Below, piece by piece: positions 23,565 to 35,525 of a stretch of DNA of 64,000 bases. The stretch's first letter is position 1. Each line of letters starts with the position of its first letter. The DNA comes from Cryptomeria japonica. Its lineage: Eukaryota; Streptophyta; Pinopsida; Cupressales; Cupressaceae. The translations under genes and the position numbers were made by a program. The DNA lies in assembly GCF_030272615.1 (NCBI RefSeq), contig NC_081410.1, positions 116,323,140 to 116,387,139 on the forward strand, written 5' to 3'. The notes beneath the pieces are model-generated. The model was not told where the DNA came from and ran no database searches. It saw nothing but the letters and a program-made list of their open reading frames with translations.

Positions 23565-24764
23565 GTGGAACAGTTAGATAAAATGCCCGCACTGATATCT
23601 ATATTAGAGCTATTGCGCCTATCTCCATCTCATAAAATAATCTTGGATCAAGCTCTCCAAGAGGCGTCAGTCCATGGAAACCTAAATACAGATCAGTTCC
23701 AAGCTATGGTTGGAAACCTAAGATCATCACCTTGTCTCACTTTCTCTGAAAGTGGCAATACATCCTTCCAACAACCTCATAACGCCTCACTCAACATTGA
23801 AGGATTTGTTAACCAACATAGGATCAAGCGAGTCTTGATCAATAATGGAGCAGGCCTAAATATCTGTACACTACAATTAGTCACAACTTTGGGATATGCA
23901 ATTGAAACAGTGGATCCCCACAAGAAGATAACAATCAAAGCCTATGATGATGTAGAACATTCATCCAAAGGATTTGTTGTGCTACCAATCCGAGTAGGCC
24001 CTGTGGTGAAACACATCATCTATCAAGTTATGGACCTTCCTCTTCCATATAATTTGTTGTTAGGAAGACCTTGGATACACGTCATGCAAACCATTCCATC
24101 CACCTACCATCAGTGTATCAAGTTCCCTCATAATGGTGTAGAAATTACAATCTTGGGCAACACAAACCCCTTTGCATACTGTCATAATATAAGTCATCAA
24201 CTAGAGATTACTGTTCCCAACAACAGAGAAGCCATCTCATCCACATCATACGTAAGTCCAACCTCTCTTTCCAGTTCAAACACCACTATACCCAAGCAAG
24301 AGAAGCTCGAGATGAAAATAGTAGAGGAAGGTCCTGAAGAGTACAATCTAAGCCAACTCTTTTGTGTTGGACAAATGCCCACTTCTCCTAGAACTCATGG
24401 TAAACGTCAACAGTTACTTCAAACGCCACTGGTCAAGCCAACATGTACTTTGATACCTTTCATCCTTGGAAAGAGTCAAGAAGAAGAAACTAGAGATGAG
24501 GACTTAGCAGAATGGATCTATAAAGACCTAATCACCACAGACATTCCACAAGCTAAGCTTCCGATAGATCAGTATGGAAAAGGCCTTCTAATTATGCAAA
24601 GAATGGGTTATGATGGTCAGAGTGCTTTGGGGCCTTGCAAGCAAGGACGACATGAACCACTGCAGCTGGAATTAAAACCCAAAGATAACATAGGCTTAGG
24701 CTTTCAAAAGGAGATCCTTCCTAAACTCAGATTCAAAGGAAAACCCAACAAACCTCTATATTAG
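23565..24764 (+). CDS. G1 protease with C-terminal G-patch, long open frame
   Basis: 399 codons. Residues 1-85 finish the gag/protease linker. The aspartic protease occupies roughly residues 75-200, with LLLGRPWIH at about 165. The active-site motif reads LINNGAGLNIC: the catalytic Asp is Asn here (GAT to AAT relative to E1), so the protease should be inactive. A G-patch follows at about residues 345-385 (GKGLLIMQRMGYDGQSALG), then a short basic tail. G-patches bind RNA or helicases and are known after the protease in some retroviruses. The frame ends just before a Thr/Ala/Ile-rich linker. Confidence 0.85.
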   Translation: MEQLDKMPALISILELLRLSPSHKIILDQALQEASVHGNLNTDQFQAMVGNLRSSPCLTFSESGNTSFQQPHNASLNIEGFVNQHRIKRVLINNGAGLNICTLQLVTTLGYAIETVDPHKKITIKAYDDVEHSSKGFVVLPIRVGPVVKHIIYQVMDLPLPYNLLLGRPWIHVMQTIPSTYHQCIKFPHNGVEITILGNTNPFAYCHNISHQLEITVPNNREAISSTSYVSPTSLSSSNTTIPKQEKLEMKIVEEGPEEYNLSQLFCVGQMPTSPRTHGKRQQLLQTPLVKPTCTLIPFILGKSQEEETRDEDLAEWIYKDLITTDIPQAKLPIDQYGKGLLIMQRMGYDGQSALGPCKQGRHEPLQLELKPKDNIGLGFQKEILPKLRFKGKPNKPLY

Positions 24765-24788
24765 CCTAAAAATCTAAAGAGGTCACCT

Positions 24789-25793
24789 TTGATTATATTA
24801 GCAGCACCGCACACCATAACAACTACCCCATTGAGGCTAAAAATCCTAGCAAAACCATACACAACACCAATCACCCCACAAATCAAACCAACAACCCCAT
24901 TAGTAGCAGCAACCGCATCAACAACACCACTAGCAATATCAGAATCCCTAGCAGTATCAACAACACTGGCAATTCTAGCAGAAGCAACAGATTCAACACT
25001 ACTAATACTCCCTGTATCAGATTCAATGATCCCTATAATTCTTCCTGCAACACTGATCATTTCATCCACAATGGTACATCAACCGATCACACCTGTAGTG
25101 TTTAACTCAAAGGATATCCCAATATGGTATAGTAATCAGATATTGGAAAGCGACTCAGAGACTGATTCACATGAGTGGGAATTTGATTCTATACAGCTTA
25201 ATACTTCAGATGAGGAAGACACATCACTACCTCCACCTCACAAAGACATTCCTATTTATGGAGAAGCACAGATAAAGGCCTCTTGGGTTCTTGAGCTGGA
25301 AACTTCTTCCACAAACCCAACGTCACATCCTACGCCTGATTCTAATAGGGAGAGTACCATCAATGACCTTCACCACAACGTCTTAACCCTCACTGACACA
25401 TCTAACGAACTTAACCTAATTGATGAGGTAATGCCCATTATCCATCCTGAACTCATCGAATGGAACCAACCTAATCCCCCATGTCTTGACCATTTCCAAA
25501 ATGATGAGGCGATCATTGACTTTTTGGAACTACGGGATAACATACCAAGCGAGGATCACAAAGCTGGATTCGCCATTGAACTTAATAGCACAACATACTT
25601 TGGGGCAGATGCCAAACCTTTCAGCTGCAAAAATATAACAATAAAACATGGATCTTCCAGTGAAAACCACACCATGGCATTGTTTGATCCCACAAAAGTA
25701 AAAAGAAAGAGCGTATCCAATGGTGAAAACCTCTTTGAGGTGTCAGAGGATGAAAGGTTTCACATTCTCCCTTCTAGTAAACCGCAGGAATGA
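24789..25793 (+). CDS. G1 linker between protease and RT, low-complexity open frame
   Basis: 334 codons. The first ~100 residues are a compositionally biased Thr/Pro/Ile/Ala stretch (ATASTTPLAISESLAVSTTL). The rest is acidic with Asp/Glu/Ser runs (SDEEDTSLPPP) and ends before the RT N-terminus. Probably part of the pol polyprotein spacer; no catalytic motif is seen. A stop and a small gap separate it from protease upstream. Confidence 0.55.
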   Translation: MIILAAPHTITTTPLRLKILAKPYTTPITPQIKPTTPLVAATASTTPLAISESLAVSTTLAILAEATDSTLLILPVSDSMIPIILPATLIISSTMVHQPITPVVFNSKDIPIWYSNQILESDSETDSHEWEFDSIQLNTSDEEDTSLPPPHKDIPIYGEAQIKASWVLELETSSTNPTSHPTPDSNRESTINDLHHNVLTLTDTSNELNLIDEVMPIIHPELIEWNQPNPPCLDHFQNDEAIIDFLELRDNIPSEDHKAGFAIELNSTTYFGADAKPFSCKNITIKHGSSSENHTMALFDPTKVKRKSVSNGENLFEVSEDERFHILPSSKPQE

Positions 25794-25829
25794 TCAACAA
25801 TTCTCATCGAGGAAACAAAAGAATACAAT

Positions 25830-26842
25830 GTGGGGACTCTTGAAACTCCTCACCACATACATCTGACATCTCTTTTAACTCCAGAGGAACAACCTAAGTT
25901 TGTAGAGTTCTTCCAGAAGCGTCAGATCAAGTTCGCATGGTCATATGCAGACATGCCTGGGCTTGATCCTGATTTAGTCATGCATCACCTCACTGTAGCA
26001 GAAGGAGCCAAGCCTGTCAAGAAGAAGCTTCACAAGATGCATCCCTAGATTTCAGTACTTGTTAAAGCAAAACTTAAGAAACTCATGGATGTTGGTTTCA
26101 TTAGACCAATTGATTATGCAGATTGGATATCCAATATTGTGCCTGTCAGCAAACCAAATGGGGGCATCTGTATCTGTACTGACTTCAAAGATCTAAACAA
26201 GGCATGTCCTAAAGATTACTTCCCCTACCAAACATCGACATAATAGTGGACCTAACAGGAGGACACGCCATGCTTTCACTTATGGATGGCTTTTTAGGGT
26301 ACAATCAGATAAAGATCGCACTAGAGGATCAACATAAGACGACCTTTACATGTCCATGGGGAACATGCTGCTGGAATGTAATGCCTTTCAGTCTAAAGAA
26401 TGCAAGAGCAACCTATCAAAGAGCAATGACCACCATCTTTCATGACATGATGCATACTATAATGGACGATTATGTTGATGACTTACTAGCAAAATCACTC
26501 ATAAGAGAAGGTCATCTAGACATATTAGAGAAAATCTTTGACAGACTGGAACAATATCATGTTTGACTCAACCCAAAGAAATGTATCTTTGGAGTAACCT
26601 CAGGGAAGCTTCTAAGATACATAGTCTCAAGCAAAGGCATTGAGGTCGATCCAGCAAAGGTCAAGGCAATCATGGACATGCCACCACCAAAGAACATCAG
26701 TCAGCTAAGGATATTACAAGGATGACTACAATCCATCCGAAGATTCATTGCACAACTGGCAGATAAGTGTCACCCCTTTACACACCTGTTACACAAAAAC
26801 ATCAACTTTCAGTGGGACACCAGATGCCAGCAAGCATTCCAG
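25830..26842 (+). pseudogene. pol: G1 reverse transcriptase
   Basis: N-terminal MPGLDPDLVMHHLTV (near 25950), then a KACPKDYFP-like motif (26200-26225), then MDGFLGYNQIKIALEDQHKT (26283). The catalytic DDYVDDLLAKS near 26468-26498 is intact, followed by LNPKKCIFGV. A stop at 26046, one frame change near 26220 (short C run), a stop after QYHV near 26565 and another near 26722 disable it. When intact it copies the element RNA into DNA. Confidence 0.92.
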
Positions 26843-27300
26843 ATGCTTAAAGACTATCTCATGAATACACCATTGTTGATCCCAACAGATCCAAGTAGGC
26901 CTTTATTACTCTATATTTCAGCAACAAATACAACATTAGGTGTACTACTGGCACAACACAATGCAGAAGGAAAAGATTGTGTTGTTTACTACATCTCTCG
27001 CACACTGGTTGGCTATGAACTCAATTACACACCTATTGAGCGAGCTTGCCTAGTAGTAATTTTGGCAGCTTCTAAACTGAGGCACTATCTGTTAACACAT
27101 AAAGTACAACTCATTACAAAGATCGATCCACTAAAGTACTTACTCAGCAAAGAAGCATTGACAGGCCGCTTGGTCAAGTGGGTGATGATCCTAAGTGAAT
27201 TTGACATCAAGTATGTGGACCGTAAGGCTATCAAGGGTCAAGTTATTGCAGATCAGTTGGTCGATGCACCACTCATAAGTGATCATCCTCTCATTTCCAA
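26843..27300 (+). CDS. G1 first RNase H domain
   Basis: Open over 26843-27415. LLLYISATNTTLGVLLAQ, then VVYYISRTLVGYELNYTPIE and LVKWVMILSEFDIKYV are the usual Ty3/gypsy RT-linked RNase H. It removes the RNA strand during reverse transcription. The frame runs on into the second RNase H. Confidence 0.85.
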
Positions 27301-27339
27301 TTTTCCAAATGAAGAGATATTCATGATCACAACAATACA

Positions 27340-27923
27340 ACCCTGGAAACTATACTTTGATGGTTCATACACTAGGCATGGCTCGGGGGTAGGTATCATG
27401 TTTGTCACACCTTAAGGTGACAACATCCCGAAGTCTTGCAAGCTTACATTTCCATGCACAAACAACATAGCAGAATATGAGGCCTTGATCACAGGACTCC
27501 GACTAGCCTACAATGGAAGATAAAAGAGCTACAAATATATGGCGATTCTCAATTGGTCATCCGACAAGTCACAAATGAATATTAGACCAAGGATGACAAA
27601 CTCGTGTTGTACAAACAAATGGTGGACAAATTAAAGGCATCATTCACTACTATCACCTTGAGAAGATACCCAGAGATCAGAATCGAGTTGCTGACGCTAT
27701 GGCTACCATTGCATCTCTCCTAGATCTTCCACATAATTCAACATGCTACGAGTTCTTGGTAGAGCAGCTTTGGATTCCCACTTATGATATCCCCGAATCC
27801 AAGATGATATGTCGCCTTGTCGGTTCCAAATCCCCATGGTATGGTGAGTTCTACACCTACCTCCACGATCATACACTTCCTCCTAACCAATCAAATAACC
27901 AACGTAAAACCTTCATTCGCTAA
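27340..27923 (+). pseudogene. G1 second (archaeal-like) RNase H
   Basis: Starts PWKLYFDGSYTRHGSGVGIM at about 27340 with the first catalytic Asp in FDGS, then NNIAEYEALITGLRLA with the Glu. A stop at 27413 and frame changes near 27520-27690 break it. The tail MATIASLLDLPHNSTCYEF at 27699 is open. Two RNase H domains in series are the mark of the Tat lineage. Confidence 0.85.
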
Positions 27924-28019
27924 ATTGCTCGATATACCATTATTGCTGAAACCCTATACTGACGCAGTCTTGATGGTACTCTCCTTCGATGTCTAGAACA
28001 GGATGAGATAAAAAAGGTC

Positions 28020-29110
28020 TTGGAAGAGGTACATGAAGGAATTTGTGGAACTCATGCAAGCGGTCCGTCCCTAGCCAAGAAACTCATGCGCACTGGATAC
28101 TATTGGCCATCCATGGAAAAAGACTCCTATTACTTTGTCAGAAAGTGCAAGAAATGCCAAGTTCATGGAGACCTAATACATGCACCAGCACAGGAATTGC
28201 AACCAATCACAACACCATGGCCCTTTTGTCTGGGGACTTGACCTTGTGGGTAAAATCCATCCATCTTCATCCAACGGCCACAAATTCATTATTACCGCCA
28301 CAAAATACTTCACAAAGTGGATCAAAGTTGTTCCACTTACCCAAGTCACCGGCAAGCAGATCGCCTCATTCATCCTTAATTACATCATCTGTCAGTATGG
28401 TGTACCCATGTCCATCATCACAGATAACAGTCTTCCTTTCAAAAATCAGGATGTCCGTGAACTCTGTGAGAAGTTTTACATCCAACACCGCTTTTCCACT
28501 CCCTATTACCCACAAGGAAATGGTCAGGACAAAGCATCAAACAAGAACATATTGAGAATCCTCAATAAGATAGTCAATGGTGCCGGTCGTGATTGCCATG
28601 TTCAATTGAATCCAACACTATGGGCGTACCGAACTAGCATTCAAACCCCCACAGGCGCAACTCCCTACTCACTAGTCTACGGTGCAAAAGTTATGTTACC
28701 TATTGAGGTTGAGATACCATCATTATGGGTTTCCTTGCATAATCTCATAAATGATGAAGCATACAGAGTCTCACATCTCCAAGATTTAGAGCTCCTGAAT
28801 AAGAAACGACAAGTTGCATACAATCACCTCAAAGCCTATCAACGACGCATGAGCAGAAGCTATAATCATTGAGTTAGGACCTCGTACATTTGAGGTAGGT
28901 GATCTTGTTCTTAGGGAAATCCTTGTAACCAACCAAATAGATAACATCAAGGAAAGTTTGAATCGAACTGGCTAGGTCCATATGTTATCACTATTGTATT
29001 TGGGTCTGGGGCATATCAGTTGGCTACTTCAGAAGGAGAACCGTTGGCAGATCCAATCAACAACATGCACCTCAAAAGGTTTTATACATAAGTTGCATAG
29101 AGCATCAGGC
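28020..29110 (+). pseudogene. G1 integrase
   Basis: The zinc-binding N-terminus MEEVHEGICGTHASG with KCKKCQVHGDL gives His-His-Cys-Cys. After a frame change near 28220 the core WGLDLVGKIHPSSSNGHKF begins, with IITDN carrying the second catalytic Asp. The third catalytic residue appears lost: the usual QAEASN is QDKASN here. The C-terminal segment FEVGDLVLREI lies near 28890-28925 after a stop at 28870. It inserted element DNA when intact. Confidence 0.9.
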
Positions 29111-31327
29111 TCCCATACATACCGAAAAAACACCAAAAACATTCAGATAAATGTCTGGAAGAAAATACAAAAAAAATCAAAATATTAAAGAAAAATCATG
29201 CATCCAAACGGTGAACAATCACTCTGGTGGCACCTTGGGTAAGTACGATGGTGAAATCATGGAAAACAGGTGCCACTCATAATGGCGATGGCTCCATTGT
29301 CTTTCAGACTTGTTGCGATCATATTCATTTCATCCATTCATCCATCCGTCCAAACCATGGCTTGTTATTGATCTGCAATCAAGGATAGTACTTCATGCAT
29401 CTCGCATCTCGCTTTTTCATAGTCATGTCTAAACTGGGGGCAATGCCCTTAACCTATTTGATGGAAGTGGATTATGCATTACTTATGATTCATTGAGTTC
29501 TTCATTCAAAACTGTCTCACAAAATCCAAAAATATTGAAAAACAATCATCAAAATACCAAAAAACATTGGAAAACTATCTCACAAAATCCAAAAACATTG
29601 AAAAACAATCATCAAAATACCAAAAATATTGGAAAACTATCTCACAAAATCCAAAATATCAAAAAACATCAAACAAACAAAAACATGGCAACGCATTGTA
29701 CATACGCATCTAAGAAGATACCAAACACTGTGAAATACTCAAACAACGATCACTTATCAAAATCAACCAAACAATCGACACACAAACTATCTTCACAAGG
29801 ATGCATCCTTCCTTACCAAAACAAAGACATGATAACATTTTTCTTTGACAAGAAATTTTTGTTTAAGCTATCAAATACTTGGTTAGATTTGTGGGTTATT
29901 TATTCATCTATATCAGGTTCCTACGCTACTCCGGGATATCGACAAGTGATTAGAGTGGCTGAGATGGTTCCTAAGCATTGTTTGTATGTCTTCTGTGAAT
30001 TATTCCGATGAAGTACTGGGGCATGTCCTAATGGTGTCTACGTGGGAAGTTCACTAAGCTATGTGATCATATGGAAAAAATAGTCATGGATCACTACGGT
30101 TTGCTAACTACAGTGTATACCTCGACCATATGAGCATGAACCATTATTGAGGGTCCATATTCTTTATTCTTTGTTTATACTATTTGTTTGTAGGTACAAT
30201 GCTCCATCCTTGGTTCCTACTGCCTCATCTAAGTTCGATATTATCATGCTCAATGATGAAATTAAAGCACTATGGATCGTCATTCCATCTCATCTGTATA
30301 TATTGCATTCCATCCATCCATACATTCATAATAGCTACATCTCATGCATACATAGTCATAACAATGCATACTCTATTTACTCATCTTCTTCCATAGGACT
30401 TGGTCCTAGGTCCTCCATATCTTCTATCTAACACTGAATCCCCCCCTCACTCTCCCTATCTTGGTCATCATCATAATCCCTTCATCATTTCCCATCAACC
30501 CAATCAAGCCACGTTCATCACCATCCATCTCTAAAATAGGACGGACCGTGTTTCCCATCCTAAGTCAACCCAATCAAGCAATTTACTCTATCTGCACAGG
30601 TACATCGACTCACACACACCTAGACTATCAACAGATACTTTGATCAAGTATCTTCGGGTCTCAACAGGTAATCGATCATGGTAATCCTAGACTACATCAA
30701 GCATTTATCATAATGACCTAGTCTCAACGGGGCTGCTATGATTCACCACAACCATCCATCACACGCACACACTCTCAATTGATCAACCAATCAAACACAA
30801 TCCAACAAATAATTACATCAATTGTCTATGTCTCAACGAGTATTTTGCTTCAAATACCTTGACTTCATTGGGCAATTACATCAATTGTCTAAGTCACCAT
30901 CAGGTCACTTTGATTCACTTACTTAGACTTTATCCTGTCCAAGCAAACAACTAACATCAATTGTCATGCTTTGACTCGACTGGGGCAATTAAACCAATTG
31001 CACCAGATTGTTCAACTAATTTTAATCAATTGTATAGCATCAATCCAAAGCACACACCACATTTGCACTGTATTTCCTGCATAACCTAAAGGTATTCACT
31101 GGCTTGCCATTTCTCCAATTTCTTCTATTTTTCACCAGTATTGCTAAAATCTTCTCTCCTATCACCCCACCAATTTTCATTCTTTTTCGAGAGATCGCCC
31201 GATTTTTTGAAATTTTCGGCCCATCTCTCGAGGGGGCATACCACCCATTAAATTAACAATTTATGGGGCATATTTCTTTGCACCTAGTTTTCTTTTTTTG
31301 AAATGACGCGATAAACCGCACCGTCTC
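29111..31327 (+). other. G1 3' spacer, no gene
   Basis: 2.2 kb between integrase and the polypurine tract. Open frames here are short and unlike any family. 30840-31060 repeats phrases around ACATCAATTGTCTATG and CAATTG. 29511-29670 is a tandem repeat. No antisense mobile-domain gene is seen in this family. Confidence 0.6.
29511..29670. repeat. ~63-bp tandem repeat
   Basis: Two and a half units beginning ACTGTCTCACAAAATCC (29511), ACTATCTCAC (29574) and ACTATCTCAC (29636). Confidence 0.9.
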
Positions 31328-31340
31328 AAAGAGGGGCAAA
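31328..31340 (+). other. G1 polypurine tract
   Basis: AAAGAGGGGCAAA directly before the 3' LTR. G3 has the same core (AGAGGGGCAAAA) before its own 3' LTR. Confidence 0.85.
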
Positions 31341-32802
31341 TGTAGTCACATAAATCCGTCCATTTTAATTAAATGAATATTTGATATTTATTTGATTAAA
31401 AACCCACTAGCCATCAGTTAATTAAATTAATATTTAATTAATTCATCTTCAAACATTCTCCTATTAATTAAATAAATTATTCAATTTATTTTAATTTATT
31501 TATTAAACCAAATTCACAATCAATTAAATATAAATCCTATTTATTTAATTTAATCCCCTTTCTTCTTTTAAATAAATAATTAAAAAACATTTATTTAAAT
31601 CATTAAATCCCCTCCCACTTGCATTTTCTTACAAATGCAAGTTGCAACCACAAGTTGAAATAAATTAATTTTATTTTAATTAAAATCCTATTTTTCCTCA
31701 CCCACCAAATCCACTTGCAATCCTAATCCCCTTCTAGATTCTTCTAACTCCTTCCTAATTAGCCTAATCCATCCCCTAATTTTTGTCACATTCCTAAGCA
31801 ACTTGGAGTCACTTCGCAAAGACTTCAAAGTCTTTGGAAAATATTTAATGCTTTGTGTGTTCAACAATTTAACCTCTAAAGTCTTCCAAACCACTTATGG
31901 CTCTTACATGACCATTAATGGTTAAATCCATTTGCACCCATGGTTAGGGACTTTAACCCCTAACTCAACCCTCATGTGACCCATGTGTCTTATCAAGCAT
32001 TTATTGCTTTGACCATGGTTATCTCTTTAACCTTTGCACAAGAGTTTATCCATTGGATAAAAGCATTATTCTTTGAATAATGAATTTATTCACTCAACCC
32101 AACCTTGACCTTAACTCCCAAGTTAACTCTCAAGTCATGTCAAGCATTTAATGCTTCTTCCCTCTCCTCTCAACCCATCTCATATTGACACTTGTCATCC
32201 TAGGATTGGGTTGAAAGCCCTCACATGGATTGAATATCATTCAATCCCGACCCTTGTTGAGATTACTCAATCTCAACCATCCATTGCTCTATTTTTCCTA
32301 TAAATAGAGCTCATTTCTTCATAATCCAGATCCTGAAAACTTGTATGCATTTAATATATAGTCAATTTTAGAGAGCATTTTAGCATAAAATCACTTCAAT
32401 ATTGTCATTTTGGACTAAAATAAAATTTAGTTCATTTCATAGCATCTCATATTTAGCTTATTTTTACACTTGCATAGCATAAGTTTATAAGCATTTTCAA
32501 TCTTGAATCTCCATAAGACATCCATAGTGCAAAAAGTTGTTGACAGCTACACTAATTTGGAACTTCGAGATGAGAGGAACAAGGGAGGAGGAGCTATGAG
32601 CATAGTAGAAGGCATTTGGAGATGTCTTCTTGCATTTATATTCATAGTTAAATGCTTTACTTTTTTTTTAGTGTCTCTTGGTATGTCTGCTTACACTTGT
32701 TTTTGGTTAATTAACACTAACGTTTGTCTTTGTTTCTTGTGTTTTTTGTGTGTTATACGACCACAGGATTTTGTCTAACATTGTCCATTTTGCAAAGAAT
32801 CA
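31341..32802 (+). repeat. G1 3' LTR
   Basis: 1462 bp, TGTAGTCAC...AGAATCA, TATA box at 32299-32306. It is uninterrupted and therefore the reference for rejoining the two parts of the 5' LTR. Confidence 0.94.
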
Positions 32803-33165
32803 AGGACAATTCAACAATGGGAGAGAAAATCACACCAAAATCAATTTCCTCTCTCTAGGAGTAGCCCTTAGGTACTAGTATAGCTTTGTACTTTCCCAAT
32901 GAGCAATTTGCTCCAAATTTATTTTTGTAGACCCATTTACAACCGATGGATTTTATTTCTTTGGTAAAATGAACAAGATCCCATATATCACATGATTCTA
33001 ATGCAATCATTTCCTCTAGCATGGATTGTTGCCATGAATCACAATAATCTAGTGAAATTGCTTCCTTATAAGTTTTTGGTTCATCATAAGTACTTAATAA
33101 AGAAAATATACAATATAAATGTGGTAGGATACACCTTCCAATTGGATTATTTTGTCTTATGGATT
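32803..33165 (-). pseudogene. pol: copia-1 RT, first part
   Basis: On the minus strand SWQQSMLEEMIALESCDIWD, IGCKWVYKNKFG and KYKAILVPKGYS followed by a stop, then EEIDFGVIFSPIVELS running into the G1 junction. It continues at 12579. Confidence 0.88.
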
Positions 33166-34400
33166 TTCTGAGGATAGGAGTATGGGGCTCTTGTTCTTGA
33201 TCTTGCTTAACCTCTTCCTACTCATTAGTTTGATCAATAATTGTTTCCAAACCCTCACCCTCTTCTTCCTCTTTCTCATCCTCATGTCCATCTCTTTGTT
33301 GTCCTTGAGGTGCACTTTCTTGCTTAATTTAAAAATGCACTCTATTTTCCTTATATTTTTCTTTTGGATATTAACGATAAGAAATAACAATAAGTTCCTT
33401 AAAAAATAACATCTCTAGAAAACAAAGTTTTCTTGGTTAGAGTATTCCATAAGTTTTATCCTTTTATTATCACCTTATCCAATGAAAATGCACCTTTTAT
33501 CTTTTGGATCCAACTTATTTCATTTTTATTTCATGAACATAAGCCTCACAATGAAATACCTTTAAATGTGAAACAAAAGGTTTCTTACCTATCCACACTT
33601 CATAAGGTGTTGTATCAAGTGTCTTACAAGGAGATCTATTTAACAAGTAACAATCAATAGTTACAACTTTTGCTCAAAAGCATCTATCAAGTTGTGAAAC
33701 ACTCAACATACTTCTGGCTCCTTCCATTATTGTTCAATTTAACCTTTCAACCACTCCATTCTGTTGTGGAGTATACAAAGTTGTTTTTTTGTCTTACAAT
33801 TCCTGCATGCTTACAAAATTCATCAAAATCCTTAGAACAATATTCTCCTCCATTATTAGTTTTAAAAAACTTGATTACACAATCTATTTTGTTTTCAATT
33901 AATGCCTTACAATCTTTAAACTTAGTGAAAACTTTAGATTTATGTATTGTAAAATATAACCAGGTATATCTAGAAACACCATCAACAAAGGAGACAAAAT
34001 ATCTACATCTTCCAATTTGATTCAATATCCACTAGACCGAATACATCTAAGTGAATGATTTCCAATTTATTTGTAGATTTATTACTACCTAAAGGAAATG
34101 ATTTTCTATTTTGTTTTCCAAGCACACAATGTTCACATAATTCAAAACTCTAAAAAAACTTAGGAAAATCGTCTAACAACTTTTTGTTCAAAATGGTTTT
34201 TAAACCATTTTCACTAATGTGGCCCAATCTATGGTGCCACAACATACAAGCATTTTCAGATTTGGTTACATTAGAAGATTTAACAACAGTGCTAACATCA
34301 AGCTTAAATAGAGTCCCCTTGCTATCACCAAGTTTCCTCTTACTAATCTGCAACCACACTTGTCAAATGTTACACATTTATCATTCAATATATAAACTGA
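33166..34400 (-). pseudogene. copia-1 integrase
   Basis: The pre-integrase zinc region LWHHRLGHISENGLKTI lies near 34200-34250. The core is at 33747-34025: YFVSFVDGVSRYTWLYF with the first Asp, then FFKTNNGGEY in which the usual second Asp (TDNG) is Asn. Frame changes lie between the two parts. The region 33166-33740 holds the degraded C-terminal part, with an acidic/basic charged stretch. Confidence 0.87.
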
Positions 34401-35525
34401 AATTAAATTTATTTATAATTTTGGAACGTGCACAACACCTGAAAGAGATTTTATTCTCCCATCATTGAAACACAACTAAATCTTACCCCTTTCGATAATA
34501 GGATAAGAAGAATTACTTCTCAGGTAGATTTATCCTCCATCATATTTCTCATGTGTGGAAAACCACTCCTTATGAGGAGTCATATGGTACGAGCATCCTG
34601 AATCAGTTAAGCAATGTTCTTCAGTTATAACATGAAGAGAATAAATTAAAGCATCATCACCAGAGTTTGAGGATTTCTCTATAGAGGAATCAAATTGTTT
34701 CTTTGGATTCTTGCATTCCTTCTTAACACGTCCTCTCTTTCCATAGTTCTAGCACTTTCACTTTGTTCTTTTTACTAGGTGTTTTAGATCTATCCTTAGA
34801 GTTGTATTTAGGTTCATTCTTATCTCCTTTAGACCCTATTTCTCTGGGCCTTCCCCTGACATTGAGAGCACCACTTTAACTATCCATAGTCTTTCTTCTC
34901 ATTTCCCATGCCAACAAAGCTTCAACAGGTGTATCCATCTTTGGATCTTCGAGGTTAGTAGTGATAGCAAGAATGAAATTTTCCCATGATTCAAGTAAAG
35001 AACTTAAAAGCATTTATCTTCTTCTTCAACTAAAATATCAATAGAGGCTAGTTGACTCAAAATTAAATTAAAATAATTCGAACGCTCAACAATTGTATCA
35101 CCTTCCTTCATCTTAAGAGAAAACAATTTTTGTTTCAATAGTTTTTATTTACCAAACTTTTGGCTTAATAGATCTCATTGATTTGGTTCCACAAAGCATA
35201 TGCAGTCTTTTATCTTGACAAACATAATAAAACAAAATCAGAAAGAGCCTAATAATACCTCATTCCTTTTTATCCACCTTCTCCTAGTCTTCATCATAAA
35301 GTTTATCGAGTTTTTGTTTATTTGTTACAATCAACCATTGATCTTGTTCTTCAAGGAGATCTTCCATTTTCAACTTTCACAACCATAACCCATTCCATTG
35401 AACTTCTCTATGTCCAAATGAGATGAAGATGCAACAATGATATCAACACAAATTTCCAAAAAATTGAAACTCTAAAAAAAGCTCAAAAAACCTCCCTTCT
35501 ACTACCCGAGGCACAAAACCAAGCA
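34401..35525 (-). pseudogene. gag: copia-1 gag remnant
   Basis: The minus strand shows LDIEKFNGMGYG near 35400, like the start of copia Gag, and a decayed zinc knuckle with NYGKRGRVKKECKNPKK near 34690-34745. Many stops. Confidence 0.7.

Larger units (their letters stand above)
12580..32802 (+). mobile_element. Tat-type Ty3/gypsy retrotransposon G1
   Basis: Complete in structure: 5' LTR, primer site, leader, pre-gag frame, gag, protease with G-patch, RT, two RNase H domains, integrase, long 3' spacer, polypurine tract and 3' LTR. Target duplication AGGAC lies at 12575-12579 and 32803-32807. It is inserted in the RT of copia-1, and its own 5' LTR was later split by C1. The internal region is about 12.3 kb. 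The order RT-RNase H-integrase defines Ty3/gypsy; a second, archaeal-like RNase H is the known mark of the Tat lineage. Stops and frameshifts in all coding parts make it non-autonomous today. Confidence 0.93.

Noticed and set aside
28173-28373. Minus-strand 66-codon open frame in G1
   Set aside because: Shadow of the integrase core on the plus strand.
33152-33409. Plus-strand 85-codon hydrophobic open frame
   Set aside because: Opposite strand of a charged segment of the copia-1 pol; hydrophobicity comes from reading Lys/Glu codons in reverse.
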